A DNA stretch of 64,000 nt, taken from Symbiodinium microadriaticum (taxonomy: Eukaryota > Sar > Dinophyceae > Suessiales > Symbiodiniaceae). Each line of letters opens with the position of its first letter. Position 1 is the first letter of the stretch. Both the position numbers and the translations under genes were made by a program. The stretch is taken from assembly GCA_001939145.1 (NCBI GenBank), contig LSRX01000082.1:120208-184207 (forward strand), given 5' to 3'. This document shows positions 19,204 through 29,554 of this stretch, piece by piece. The notes beneath the pieces are model-generated. The model saw only the letters and a program-made list of their open reading frames with translations, had not been told where the DNA came from and did no database searches.

Positions 19204-20244
19204 GCTGCACGAGACCAGTTGCCGGGCCATCTTCGGCTTAGCATTTGTGCTCCGGCACGCTGTACCGAAAGCCAAGTCGTACAAGAAATTTTCCCACTGG
19301 CTGTTGATATGTTGATGGGAGAGAGGCCGCAACAAATGCTTGGCAATGCAAGTTTCCGGGACGTCGTAGTGGCCCACGAAGTTGCTGGTTGGCACGACTT
19401 TGACATAGACTTCGCTATTGTCGAGGTCGACCGCTGTGGCACGACCTCCCTGCGAAAGAACATGGAACTTCATCCTGATGTGGTGATCAAAAGTGATGAG
19501 GAGGAAACCATCTTGAGTTACGAGCTAGCCAACCGCTTGCTGCCGCTGAAAGCACAAGTTGAGGAATTCAATGCGCAGGTGCAGGAAAGACTGACTGCAA
19601 AGTTCAATGAGACTGGACACCGACCTGGCATAGTTGGTATTGGAAATCCCCTTCTCTTCCAATCTGCGCTGGTCCGGCACGGTCGCATGGAGAAGATTTT
19701 CATGATGGAAAAGTACTGCCATGATGATCTCCTTGCGGCTCAGAAGCGTCTTGTGGCTGGGCCTCACCGCGACGGCAGTGAAGTCTGTTTCTCAAGCACT
19801 TCGGCACTGCTGACGGATAGACATGGCCAGCTGAAGTTATTCTGGGATCAGCGGATCGACATGGCACAGCATTTGGCAGCCTCGGCGGAGCTGTTTCCGA
19901 GTCGTCTCTTTGTTTTGCACCAAACAGAACTGCGTGACACACCGAGCAACATCTTCAATGAACTGGCGGCCTTCGTTGGACTTGGTCCGTTCCCCGAGAA
20001 GATTGTCTTCAGGCGCTACAACTCCGTGGGGGGGCACCGAACAGATCTCTGCTTCAACGCCTCACTGGTGCGTTCGCTGCAGAGACTCTCGAAACATGAG
20101 TGTGTCATGCAGGAGTCCATTTTGCAAGCTTTTCGGGGCATCAGCATCGCCCTAGATCCACACGTTGTGACTTGGTGGACAAGGTCGAAACAACCTACTG
20201 CCCCAATGGTGCCATTATGGCTTGCTAGCGAAAAGGGCGTTTGA
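19204..20244 (+). CDS. sulfotransferase gene, 3' part
   Basis: The frame opens AARDQLPGHLRLSICAPARC and ends with TGA at 20242. The Cys-Pro-type motif (CAPARC) continues the N-terminal domain begun before the insertion. The sulfotransferase core shows a 5'-phosphosulfate loop (IVEVDRCGTTSLRKNMELHP, about 19,416-19,475), matching the family pattern with the Gly-Thr-Thr loop before a helix. It also shows a 3'-phosphate block (LFVLHQTELRDTPSNIF...FVGLG). The expected reaction is transfer of sulfate from PAPS to a carbohydrate, lipid or small molecule, probably in the Golgi given the N-terminal signal; the acceptor is unknown. No in-frame start is obvious after the insertion apart from non-ATG codons, so this half depends on the 5' part. 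Confidence 0.7.
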   Translation, partial: AARDQLPGHLRLSICAPARCTESQVVQEIFPLAVDMLMGERPQQMLGNASFRDVVVAHEVAGWHDFDIDFAIVEVDRCGTTSLRKNMELHPDVVIKSDEEETILSYELANRLLPLKAQVEEFNAQVQERLTAKFNETGHRPGIVGIGNPLLFQSALVRHGRMEKIFMMEKYCHDDLLAAQKRLVAGPHRDGSEVCFSSTSALLTDRHGQLKLFWDQRIDMAQHLAASAELFPSRLFVLHQTELRDTPSNIFNELAAFVGLGPFPEKIVFRRYNSVGGHRTDLCFNASLVRSLQRLSKHECVMQESILQAFRGISIALDPHVVTWWTRSKQPTAPMVPLWLASEKGV

Positions 20245-22620
20245 GCCATCACATCTTGAGATGAGAAAGATATTCGGAGAGACAGACAGACAGTGCCTTT
20301 CAGATACCGCACCTACCTAGGGGAGTAAACCTCTTGTGCTCTCTGGGCAGACCTGGCATTGCATGCATGTTCGCTCCTTTCGATCCATGCGTTGTTTCAT
20401 TTGCACTCTACAGTCAGTACCCTCAACAAGGGGGGAACCCCTGCTCCTCGAGCAGTCTTTCAGGTACATGCAGGGTTTTTCGTGTCGGCACCTAGGCTTG
20501 GGCCACTCCTCTTGTGGAAAGTGTTGGGGGGCTTTAAAGGGGTTTCTCTGAGGCCGGGGACTGGACGGCCGGCGAGCGCGGCCTGGCGGCAGGAGCTTCG
20601 CGCGAGGACTTCGAGCGCTCCCTGGACATCACTGTGGACTACGCAGTGAGGCGCAAGACAAGCCCAAGGAAGGGATGAGGGCCGCTGCGCTGGGGATGCT
20701 GTAGGGCCGTAGGGCCTCAGGGCTGACAGCGTTGAGGTTTTGCACCCCGCAGGCTCGCGTGTCCACGGGTTCACTGCTTGGCGGGCTTATGCTCAGAGAA
20801 CACGTGTGACGAGACCTACCAGCAAAACCTGGAACGTGCCGTTCGCGTCCTCGGCCCCATCGGCGTTGAGGCCAGCATCCGGCCGCCTTTTCATGCAAAT
20901 GCATCCGCGAATCCTACCGAGAGTCCGAGAGGTGGTCATCGAGCCCATCAACCAGCGCAGCATGCTTCTTACTCAACATGGCAGCAGATCTCAGAATGCC
21001 AGGACAAGATTTCATAGCCGAGGCCTGGCTATCATCTGAGCTCTCTGCCGCACGCTGCTGCCATAATCCGCAGCGTTTCTGCCAATCTACCGCCAGAGCT
21101 TCGGGGCGGGCGAAGTGGCGCTACCGGTGGCCTGAAGCTCCTGTTCGATTTCTTCCATTGTCAGATCATGCACGGCAACTTGGCCGTTACGCTAGCTTCA
21201 CACTCGCAGAGCTGTGTCCAGAAGACAGTAAGGCGACCTCACCACGAACCTCCGCAAGTATGGGGCGCCTTGGGTTGCGTGCTCATTGCTTATCAGATTT
21301 TACAGAGCATGGTAGGAGCTAGCCAAAATCACGACGAGGCAGCACTGACTCTGACAGGGCAGAAATTTTGCACGCAATACGGCAATACGGTTTGTCAGAA
21401 TCAGCCTCTACATCAGCACTGCGTATGCTTTGGTCGGTTTCTTGGTCATCATCGGGCCGAAGGGACGTCCACTTCACGCTTCTGATGGTGCTCCTGGCCA
21501 GGTTCGAACGGCCCGGTAACCGGTGGATACGGGCTTCTTGCTTCCAATCTTGTGCTTCGGAATGTTCTTGCGATAAACTAGTACTACCAGGATGGTGACG
21601 CCTATCCCAGACATGGATGTTTTGGCTGATGAAAAGCCACCGCATACTTATCGTTTCCAAGCGGTCCCTGCAAATTGGACCGGGAACTTGAGAGGAAGAT
21701 GGCCATTTGCTCTTTTTGGCCATTCCCTGTGTGCCCTCAGTCTTGGCTAAGGACCTCATCGGCCACGTTCAAGTTGCAGGAGTTCCAGACAGAGCTGAGC
21801 CAGATGACAGGCCCAAACTAGCAGGGAACGAGCTTAGACCCCTTGAGCCTCGGCCTCTTTGCTCTCGGATGCCGAAGGAAGTGCCGTCTCCCGCATGTTT
21901 TTTTTGTTGCAGATCTTCTGTCGGCATCTTGCGTTTCAGGTATGTTTTGTTAGTACACCCCGAAGGCAAGAGATAAACTTTCCGCACCTTCTGCAGCACG
22001 TTCTTCGGGGCGAGCTGGCACCCAAGCTGCGATGATGCCGGGTTTTGTTGGCAGGGTTTGCGGCTTGAGAAGACATTCCATGGCTGCGCAGGCCTACACA
22101 GGACACGTCGGCTTGGAGTACCATCCGCGTCGTACGACGGAAGAGGGCTTGGCCTGGCTTGAAAAGCTTCCGGAGTAGACAAGATTGCGACGGAGACAAA
22201 ATTTCAGCATGAGCGCATCCCTCTACACATAGTTTGCCTTTCCACACTTGAAGCATAGCCTTAAACATAAGCATGGATATGAGCATCAACAGAAACTAAG
22301 AAGTCATGAACTAAGTATAAGAATATAAACATGAATACAATCTCAGATGAAGATTGAGCTTACAACATAATTATGTTATATAGAACGTCTTTTGGTGAGT
22401 GTGTCGTGCTATGCGTGCTCAGTGGAGCTGCAGACGGTTACTGTGGCATAGAAGGCTGCAAGAACGGTACGCTCAATTGAGGCGGCGTGGGACTTCGCAG
22501 GACGGCACCTTGTGTTTCTGTGGGTCTCAAGCTCGTGTGCTGTGTGTGGCTTCGTCGCTGCTTGAGGAGAAATGACCTGCAAAGCGATCCTGGCTGTTTG
22601 CCTGGCTCCCCGCTTAGTCC
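20245..22620. other. no recognisable gene
   Basis: Only short overlapping frames occur. The plus frame 20778-21017 (NLERAVRVLGPIGVEASIRP...) and the minus frame 21769-22182 look mildly protein-like, but no domain is visible. The 22240-22400 stretch is AT-rich and precedes the BTB gene. Confidence 0.4.
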
Positions 22621-23592
22621 ATGAGTGCCGGGACTGAAAGGGAATCATCGCAATCCTCAGCCTCTTGGAAGGGCTCAGGCCGAGGTGGGGTCAGAGCTCA
22701 TGCGGCCATGGCGGGTAGCCTCCTCGCAGACATTTCACGCTTGGGCCCGGAGAACGAGTTTTCAGACGTTCTGATAACTGCCGGTGATCATCGCCGTGAA
22801 GCAAACAGTGTCATCCTAGCAGCACGCTCCCCAGTGTTCAGAAACATGTTGGCTTCGCGCATGCTGGAAGGTCAGCTGCTGGATGGTAAGCGACACGTTC
22901 ATTTGCAGGACATACCTAGAGCTGTTCTGGATCAGCTGCTGCACTGGTGTTACACAGATTCAGTGTCGAACCTGGATATGTCTGAGAGCATGGACCTGTT
23001 GATGGCAGCCGATCGCTTCGAGCTGTCAGGGCTAGTCCTGAGATGCTCCCAGCGGCTTTCCAAGATGTTTGGCACGGCTGATCTCCCGGAAGTGCTTGAG
23101 CTGACGAAGAGGTTTTCATGCACGGCACTCTGGGATTGCTTGGCACCAGTGATTGCCAAGGCATGTCCGGGAGATGAAGGTGTCTTTGCAGACATGCCAG
23201 ACAGGCTGAGGCAGAAGGTGCTACAGGAGCGACAGCATAATCTCGAACGGCGGGCCATCGGCCTGCATGAGCGCCTTTCAATGGTCCCAGCACCGCGGCC
23301 TTCGATCGTCTTCTGGCGCCAGCAACTTTCGGAACACGACCAGCAGGAACTCGTCGAGGAGGCCGTGCTTAAAGAGGGCGGGGTGCCAGCCCTCTTCCAT
23401 GGTCTGCGCGAGAAGCTCCCTGGATTTTTGCGGGAGGCCTGCCAGAAGCGGTGGGAAGCCTTGGATGCTTCCACGAAGCAAAGGTTCGAGGCCCGCGCGA
23501 TCGAGGACGCGGAAAAGTCCGAAGAGGCTCACGCTCGCCTGGAAGAGGAGCTTGAAGATGTCCGCCGTGAGCTGAAGCTTCTTCGGGCTTAA
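22621..23592 (+). CDS. BTB/POZ-domain protein with HMG-box-like coiled-coil tail, 323 aa
   Basis: The ATG at 22621 follows an in-frame TAG six bases upstream, which fixes the first possible start; a second Met lies at residue 30. Residues about 47-150 form a BTB/POZ domain. They contain FSDVLITAGDHRREANSVIL, the AARSPVFRNML helix, a hydrophobic HWCYTDSV segment and the closing LLMAADRFEL..LVLRCSQRL helices. BTB domains dimerise and often act as Cullin-3 substrate adaptors. Residues about 150-215 look like the BACK-type helical extension. Residues about 270-305 (FLREACQKRWEALDASTKQR...) resemble the second half of an HMG box. The end is a charged coiled coil. Single exon, intact. A ubiquitin-ligase adaptor role is inferred from the family. 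Confidence 0.75.
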   Translation: MSAGTERESSQSSASWKGSGRGGVRAHAAMAGSLLADISRLGPENEFSDVLITAGDHRREANSVILAARSPVFRNMLASRMLEGQLLDGKRHVHLQDIPRAVLDQLLHWCYTDSVSNLDMSESMDLLMAADRFELSGLVLRCSQRLSKMFGTADLPEVLELTKRFSCTALWDCLAPVIAKACPGDEGVFADMPDRLRQKVLQERQHNLERRAIGLHERLSMVPAPRPSIVFWRQQLSEHDQQELVEEAVLKEGGVPALFHGLREKLPGFLREACQKRWEALDASTKQRFEARAIEDAEKSEEAHARLEEELEDVRRELKLLRA

Positions 23593-25656
23593 GCGAGGTC
23601 TTCAAGACATCCCTCAAGCTGAAGTGGTGGAATCGTGCAGAGTCAAGGAGGCTCTGCTCCACCCTCCACAAGCGGAAGCGGGCGAATGCGGGCCAGGCCT
23701 TTGCGAAACCCACCGCGGAGAGACCGCGTGTAGTTGCTTACGGCCCGGCGTCTCGGGCTTCTGCCGACCAGACTCGTTTCTGGTGACGCGACGTCATCCC
23801 GTGCTGGTGTGCTGGTGTGCTAGATAGAGCCAGGGCTGTCCAATTTGACAGCGGCACGGAAAACACGTGCAAGGTACTCGTAACAGCCCCTGCAAAAGCA
23901 GCAGATGTCAGTCATCCCAGGCCTGTGCCTCTTGTACCACAGCCAGAGCCACGGGAGGCGCACTGCGTCGAAATCAGTGTAGCCAAATGTACAAGCATGG
24001 GCCAGGAACGTGCAACGGATGGCCAGAAGACCTGCAGCATGTCGTAACAAGCCTGGTCTTGGCAGGTTTCGGTGGCCCAACATCTGCAGTGCGACCCCCG
24101 CTTTGCAATTGAGACGTCCTCCAGATTCTGGGATGAGTCCCTTCTAAGGTGCCCGACCCCAGCCGAGGGGCTGACGGTGCCGGAGGCTTACGCAGTCTAA
24201 GTCTCGCTATCTTTCGGAATTCTAGAACTGCAGCGGCGAGGGATGCTATGCAAGGCATGGGCCCAGTCTGGTGCAAAGGTGCCAGCAGCCAGGCCCGACG
24301 CTGCAGGAACCAGGAACGACCAGGAACGTGAGAACAAGCACATGCTTGCGTTGTCGCAGAACCCAGGTCTCGCGCGGAGGCCGTCGCTAAGCCAGAAACT
24401 GGTGAAAGCGCTTTGGCACCAGGTCTTGACCCAGCCAAGTCCGACGTGTGGAGTAGTGCAAGTGTCTTTGCAGGACCTGCGGCGTACCGGCCTCGGATGA
24501 CTCTGCTTTTGCCAGGGCCAGAACCATCCAGAACCCTGTCGCGTTAGGACATCAGCCAGTGCCAGTGATGCGAACGTTCCGCCTCCTGCACTCCCAGAGT
24601 CTGACGGATGGGAGGCCAGGCAGAGTTCTCCGTACTTTTCTGCCATGTGATTCGAACAGATCCTGAGGCACAGTTCGCCTGGGGCCCCATGCTCAGAATC
24701 GCGCATGGCATGTGATGTTCGGGCAGGCTTCACGCTCGTTCCCTTGAGGTGTATACTATAGCAAAAGAGCCTGCCTGGCTTCCGAGTCTGCTGCTGGTCC
24801 GTGGGTGCGGAGCTCTGACGTCGGATATCGAAGCGATCCGGACGGCGACGAAATGTGAGGCTTCGGACTGGAAGGGCTCCCGTGCCGGAGTTCCACGGCA
24901 GATGTTGAGAGCAGAGGACGCCAATCTGGCACAGCCCCTTGCACCCTTGTGGCGACTTTTGGAGGATCTGCTTGCATCAGCTGTTCAAGCAGCTCCACAG
25001 CAGCATCAGCGTGTCAAGCTGGCAGAGCGTGCACTGCCCTTGGACAACGACTTTGCAGGACTGCGCGTCTTTCGTGCGTTATGAGCTTGGCTCCCTCCCT
25101 TCTCAGGCATTGCGCCTCTACTATCATGCCAAGTGGTTGGCAGAGCGAAATCATGCGACTGCTGCTGAATGGCGCTATCGGGAGGCCGGTTCACTTCAGA
25201 GCGCACTGCCGTGGCACATAGGTAGGAGGTTTGATGGCACACGAGGCAAGTCGCTTGGCTCGACAAACGCGACGGAATGTCCTAGCAGCCCACTCGCTAG
25301 GTCGTCTGGGGTTGGGAGCTAAGTGCCGATGGCTGGCACTGTAAAAGCGGCTGCTTGGGTCACTGCCGTCTTTGAGGTACTTCTTGATCCACTGGCGGCG
25401 GCTACACGAAGCGAAAGAGGCAAAGGGTGTGGGACAGTGCGGATGCGGCGGATAAATAGCCCTTCAATGACTAGAGCTCCAAGGCCTTGCATGAGTCGCA
25501 GAGAATCAGCTCGAAGTACCTTGGAAAGAATCCCGCAGGCCTCCACACTTTGTTTCCCGGTTTCCCGTCCCGTCTCAGGTCAAATCCATTGGCACCGTAT
25601 TTGTTGGGATTGCTCGAGCGGCAGGCTGGCTTCTGTGTGGCTGCCAAAGAACTCAC
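23593..25656. other. no recognisable gene
   Basis: Short frames on both strands with no visible domain. A possible second block of the HU-like exon pair (FTVPAIGT then a stop) occurs on the minus strand near 25,320-25,345 after a CTTTTACAG acceptor. Confidence 0.35.
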
Positions 25657-25760
25657 CGGCCTCTTTCTGCAGGATGCTGGCAAAGACACGGCGCGCATCC
25701 TTGCTGCAGAGGCCTGTGTACCGAGCAACATCTTGCACTAAGTATCGGGGAAGACTAGTA
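25657..25760 (-). CDS. exon-like segment resembling the helical half of an HU-type DNA-binding protein
   Basis: The minus frame reads YLVQDVARYTGLCSKDAR then RVFASILQKEAG. This has the spacing of the HU-family helix-turn (A-x-x-T-G-L-x-x-K-D, then a helix). It ends in a good donor (GGCCG/GTGAGTTC) at 25656. The expected continuation (a beta arm) is not clear. HU-like proteins are known in dinoflagellates. The match is short, so this is tentative. Confidence 0.25.
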
Positions 25761-27108
25761 CTTAATGCATGAACACCCCAAGAAGGACCACTTATACACA
25801 AGGCATGTCAATGTCCAGGAGCTTATCATCAATGCGGGAGAGCAGCCTTCCTCGGACCGGGCAAGTGCTCTGCACTCATTCGGCGTTTCTTGCAACACAG
25901 GATACTGTACCCTTTGCTCCGGGGAGCCGTAGATTTTGAGTTCTACTAGCAGAAGTTCTATAATATGAATGTTATCGTTTCATGTTCTGAAAGTGCCTGC
26001 TTGGAACCTCCTGGAAGGATCTCGAAGCGGAGAGGCAGCGGTTGATGCAGGTGCCCCGGGCTCAGACTGCTGCGATCTTGGAAGACTCAGTGTTGGACTC
26101 CTAGCGCGCGGGAAACCGAAGCAGCAACACTACTGCCTGGCGAAACGCCAAATTCACGATGTCCGAACATGCACGGCCCCACATCAATACAAAGCCGACT
26201 CTGCACGCTTCTGTGGCCATTGCACAGACTGCCTGGCCTTCCTGCCGCGACTCCCTGCTGAGGGATGTTTAGTATATTGTCGCTGCCATCCGGGGGCAGC
26301 TCTCGTGCCCCCTGTAGGTTGTAGCAGTGCATGGCTCAGCTCCGCCTGTCGTCCCTTGAGCACTGCGTGGTGAGAGCGACCCCACAGCCGAGGAGAAGAT
26401 CGAACGAACCCGATCCCATAAGGCCATAAGGTCACTCCGGAGGATTTGGCCTGGTTGAAGCATGAGCTGCTTGAAGGTTTTGTTGGTATCCCCGCTTGGT
26501 GGATGACATTTCACGTAGGCTCAAAGCTCTCATACCGAAATCTACGAATATTCATAGATCCGACAGATGCAGAGTGGAAGCGGCTTGACGCATGCAGGAA
26601 ACTTCTAAGTCTTCTAAGTCTGACATCTGAGACTGAGTAACTGCTCGCGAATAGGGGAGTGGCATTCATGCGACATCGTGCCAATCACAGTGAAGGGGCA
26701 GCCGGGAGTAACTGCAGAGACTAGCACTGTGAATTGCAGTCTTGAAGGCATCAGACCGGCATGAGACCGACAGGGCCCCACATGCCGTCGTGCCGAGGAT
26801 AGGTTTCTGGCGCCAGGCAGAGACCTCACTTCAGCCATCCCGTGCACGCGTTGATCCTGGCAGAAGCCTGCAAACACATCCTGGTTCATGTTCTGCTGAT
26901 GTTACACAGCCATTGAGAATGACATGACCATGTTGCCAGGGGCTGCTTTGACATTGCCGATTCCGCGTACGTGGTGATCTGCACTTTCAGACTCTGGGAC
27001 TAATCGTCGCTACAGCTTCGAGCGTGCCTCACGGTGATGTTTCCTGATGGTATGTTTGCATGCATGTGTGCAAGATTCATCTGTAAAAAAGTTGCACACA
27101 CAAATGTG
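25761..27108. other. no recognisable gene
   Basis: No domain was seen on either strand. It may hold introns or the downstream exons of the minus-strand PX gene. Confidence 0.35.
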
Positions 27109-27162
27109 TGTATGTATGTATGTATGTATGTATGTATGTATGTATGTATGTATGTATGTTTN
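27109..27162 (+). repeat. (TATG)n microsatellite ending at an ambiguous base
   Basis: About 13 tandem copies of a 4-bp unit, then the only N of the window at 27162. The repeat abuts the end of the PX exon and is probably in the following intron (minus strand). The N suggests a sequencing or assembly uncertainty at the repeat edge. Confidence 0.9.
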
Positions 27163-27163
27163 C

Positions 27164-27478
27164 AAGGGCAAGGAGCGAGCGTAAGTAGGCCTCGATCGCA
27201 CGACCCTGGTCTCCCAGCCATGCATTGTCCATGGTGAAGAACGGTGCCCTCGGGCAGGGTGGCACGCGATGGTAGCGCGCCGACATTGCTGCAGAGAGCA
27301 GATCGAGATCTTCGTAACTTCTCCTAACCACCTGTCCCGGGGCGCCAGTGATGGAAGGGGGCTGCACCATGAATTCAAACGCCACGCCGGCTTCCACGAA
27401 CACATGCCCCACATAGGCTACACCAAAGCCCTCGATGCCGTTGTCCCGTACTGGCAGGGCTTGCGGAGAGTTCCCCAT
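27164..27478 (-). CDS. PX-domain protein, first exon (partial)
   Basis: The minus frame starts MGNSPQALPVRDNGIEGFG... at 27478 and stays open for 105 codons until the N-containing codon. Residues about 30-105 follow the PX phosphoinositide-binding pattern: VAFEFMVQPP (first strands), VVRRSYEDLDLLSAAM (the R-R-Y-x-D-F-type motif with its basic residues), RVPPCPRAPFF (the Pro-rich loop), then QGRAIEAYLRSLLAL (the final R-x-x-x-L-x-x-Y-L helix). PX domains bring proteins such as sorting nexins to endosomal membranes. The rest of the gene should lie further left on this strand but was not recognised. The Gly at position 2 could be myristoylated; this is weak. Confidence 0.6.
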
Positions 27479-28169
27479 GGATGCGCAGCACTACCCTGCT
27501 CAATCCGAAGCGTTGCACACGACCTGTCGCTGCTTTGAGCATCTGGTCAACATGGCAGCGGCGACGAGGGACTTTCCGGCTGCCAGATCACTCAATCCAA
27601 GCCTGACAAGAAAGTCAACTTGAAAGCCTTGCCGTTAACGCTCAATTTAAACCCCAACTCATTTGAAAACAGTGCCATCATTCATGCGTATCTGTCTCTG
27701 CCTCTTCGTCCTTGATAGCTCGCTGAGCCATCTGCCCTTGCGACCATGAGATGACTCTCACTGTTTCCAACATCAAGCTACAGTATCAGTATGCGTATGC
27801 GCCGTGCATGAGCCTGGGCTCTGCTGCGACCCTGGCAAAAGAGGGCGAATCCATCTCCTGCACGTCATACTACTGTGTATCTTCCCTATGCTTCTGCACA
27901 TGATGCATCCTGATGTCACACCATCGGTCTATTCGCATATTTAGCAGAGACACGGGCGCTTTGACAACATGAGCCCACAAGAGAGAATCAAGCAGATAGC
28001 ACTGGCCTGAGTGTTGTATTTGTGTGGAGGCTATAGGTGGTTGCAGCAATAAGCACACATGACATAGAACAAAGGTTAGCGTACACGTGCTCTCTGAGCC
28101 ACGCCACCAGCGAAGGGTGATGGAGCCGTCATGTACACACAAAGGCGCACATATATGTTCAGCTCTATG
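27479..28169. other. no recognisable gene; 5' flank of the PX gene
   Basis: No domain-bearing frame on either strand. The sequence just right of 27478 would hold the promoter or leader of the minus-strand PX gene. Confidence 0.4.
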
Positions 28170-28327
28170 CAGGACAGGGCAGGACAGGGCAGGACAGGCC
28201 AGGCCAGGCCAGGCCAGGCAGACAGGCAGACAGGCAGACAGGCAGGCAGGCAGGCAGCCAGGCAGCCAGGCAGCCAGGCAGCCAGGCAGGCAGGCAGGCA
28301 GGCAGGCAGACAGACAGAGACAGACAT
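28170..28327 (+). repeat. compound tandem repeat (GGACA, GGCCA, GGCAGACA, GGCA and GGCAGCCA units)
   Basis: A continuous run of related 4-10 bp units changes composition from left to right (AGGACAGGGC, AGGCC, AGGCAGAC, AGGCAGGC, AGGCAGCC). It is open in several frames on both strands, so the frames over it are not genes. Confidence 0.9.
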
Positions 28328-28479
28328 ACAAACGTGAGACATAGCGCAAGCTATCCAAGGCCATCTGCTTCTTCACGTGCGGCAGGCAGGACTTGACACA
28401 CAAAGGTGGACAGGTCACTCAGTACGGCTATGCACCAGGTTTAAGGTTTAGCGATTTGTGGTTTTCCACCCTATTTTTT

Positions 28480-28544
28480 TGTGCCATAGTTGAAGAAGCC
28501 GTGCTGACCTCCGTAAATTAAAAAGTTCGATTGCAGTGCTTTGT
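28480..28544 (+). repeat. 65-bp direct repeat, left copy
   Basis: 58 of 65 positions match 34506-34570. All seven differences are C/T or A/G, consistent with decay by transition. Confidence 0.75.
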
Positions 28545-28862
28545 ACATGTAAGGTTGCGCATGAAAGGTGCGCAATCTCAAGGCTCGAGTATCAAGCTGG
28601 TTGCCTCAAGTTTTGGGGTTCGTGGTTCAAGGTTCGACCTCGGGGTGGTGGGGCTTGGCTTGCCTCGCTCATTGCCAAGGGGGCCTCGTCCTTCCCCTCC
28701 TTTCTTTCCTCGCTGGCCTCTCGTCCGGGGTCGTCCTCTGCCTTTATCTCCTTCGCAACACCTTGCTCCCTTCAGCAACTCCGCATTTGTCTCCTGCTCC
28801 CCCGGCCCTGGCTCCTTTACCTCGGGCCTCTCAGGCTTCTTTGCGGCTGCGGGGGTACTTGC

Positions 28863-29459
28863 ATGAGTGATAAGGCAAGCCCCTTGGACTTGGAAGCTCT
28901 TTCTGAGGCCCTTCAGCAAATTCATATTGCCACCGGTGTTCTGTCGCGTGCGCTGCCGGCCGCGACCCGCAATACCCACGACGAGGGGGAGGTCGTGGAG
29001 GACGTTCCTCCTTCTGCTGCATCGCCTGACCCGGTTGACCCTTGTAGTGGTTGTAGGGCCCCTTCTAGGAGGTTTAGTCCCAGGTACCCTAGCGCCTCCC
29101 CTACCCCAGCCTTGCCTACCGACTGCTTGTTCCTCTGCTCAACCTTGGGAGCCGCCGTTCGGCAGTCCCGCGCGCAGCGGGCTTGGACCGCCGGCTTGGA
29201 GGCAGGCAAAGTGCTCAGGCATGAGATTGACTGCGTGCCCCCTACTCCGGAGCTATCAGTCAAAAGTCGAGTGTACATTGTGTTGTGCACCCCCTCATCT
29301 TGGGAACCCAAGTTCTTCAGGACCTTCAGTGAGTTCAAGTCCTACACCGGCAAGCTCCGTCCCGGGACGGTTTGCCACGGCTTCCCTACCGAAAGGGAGG
29401 CCCGTGTTTACTGCAGAGCCGCCTCGGTGCCCTTCCCTGAGCCAGCTTCGCAGCAATGA
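28863..29459 (+). CDS. retroelement ORF1-like protein, 198 aa
   Basis: The frame runs from ATG 28863 (MSDKASPLDLEALSEALQQI...) to TGA at 29457. After a Pro/Ser-rich stretch the C-terminal half is ordered (RAWTAGLEAGKVLRHEIDC..., SRVYIVLCTPSSWEPKFFRT, then TEREARVYCRAA). I recall similar ORFs at the start of abundant dinoflagellate retroelements; this is memory, not a search result. The next ORF starts 95 bases downstream in another frame. Confidence 0.45.
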   Translation: MSDKASPLDLEALSEALQQIHIATGVLSRALPAATRNTHDEGEVVEDVPPSAASPDPVDPCSGCRAPSRRFSPRYPSASPTPALPTDCLFLCSTLGAAVRQSRAQRAWTAGLEAGKVLRHEIDCVPPTPELSVKSRVYIVLCTPSSWEPKFFRTFSEFKSYTGKLRPGTVCHGFPTEREARVYCRAASVPFPEPASQQ

Positions 29460-29554
29460 ACGCCAACGAGCTTTTGTGCGCCTCCTCGGGCCTTTTGGTG
29501 CCTTACACCGGGAAAGCACCAGTGGCTGGGGTCCCCCGCGACGGCGATGCTTAG

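Noticed and set aside
6475..19205. Classic CACTA ends (CTACTTGAAGG) with a 3-bp target duplication
   Set aside because: Moving the end outward to include CTA leaves no matching 3-bp flanks, whereas TA flanks fit and restore the reading frame.
25926..25945. Relic of the dinoflagellate spliced leader (CCGTAG..ATTTTG)
   Set aside because: Only part of the leader matches, with a 2-base gap and a mismatched end; too short to support.
28087..28418. Cys/Leu/Pro-repeat and Gln/Ala/Arg-repeat proteins on opposite strands
   Set aside because: Both are translations of the GGCA-type tandem repeat.
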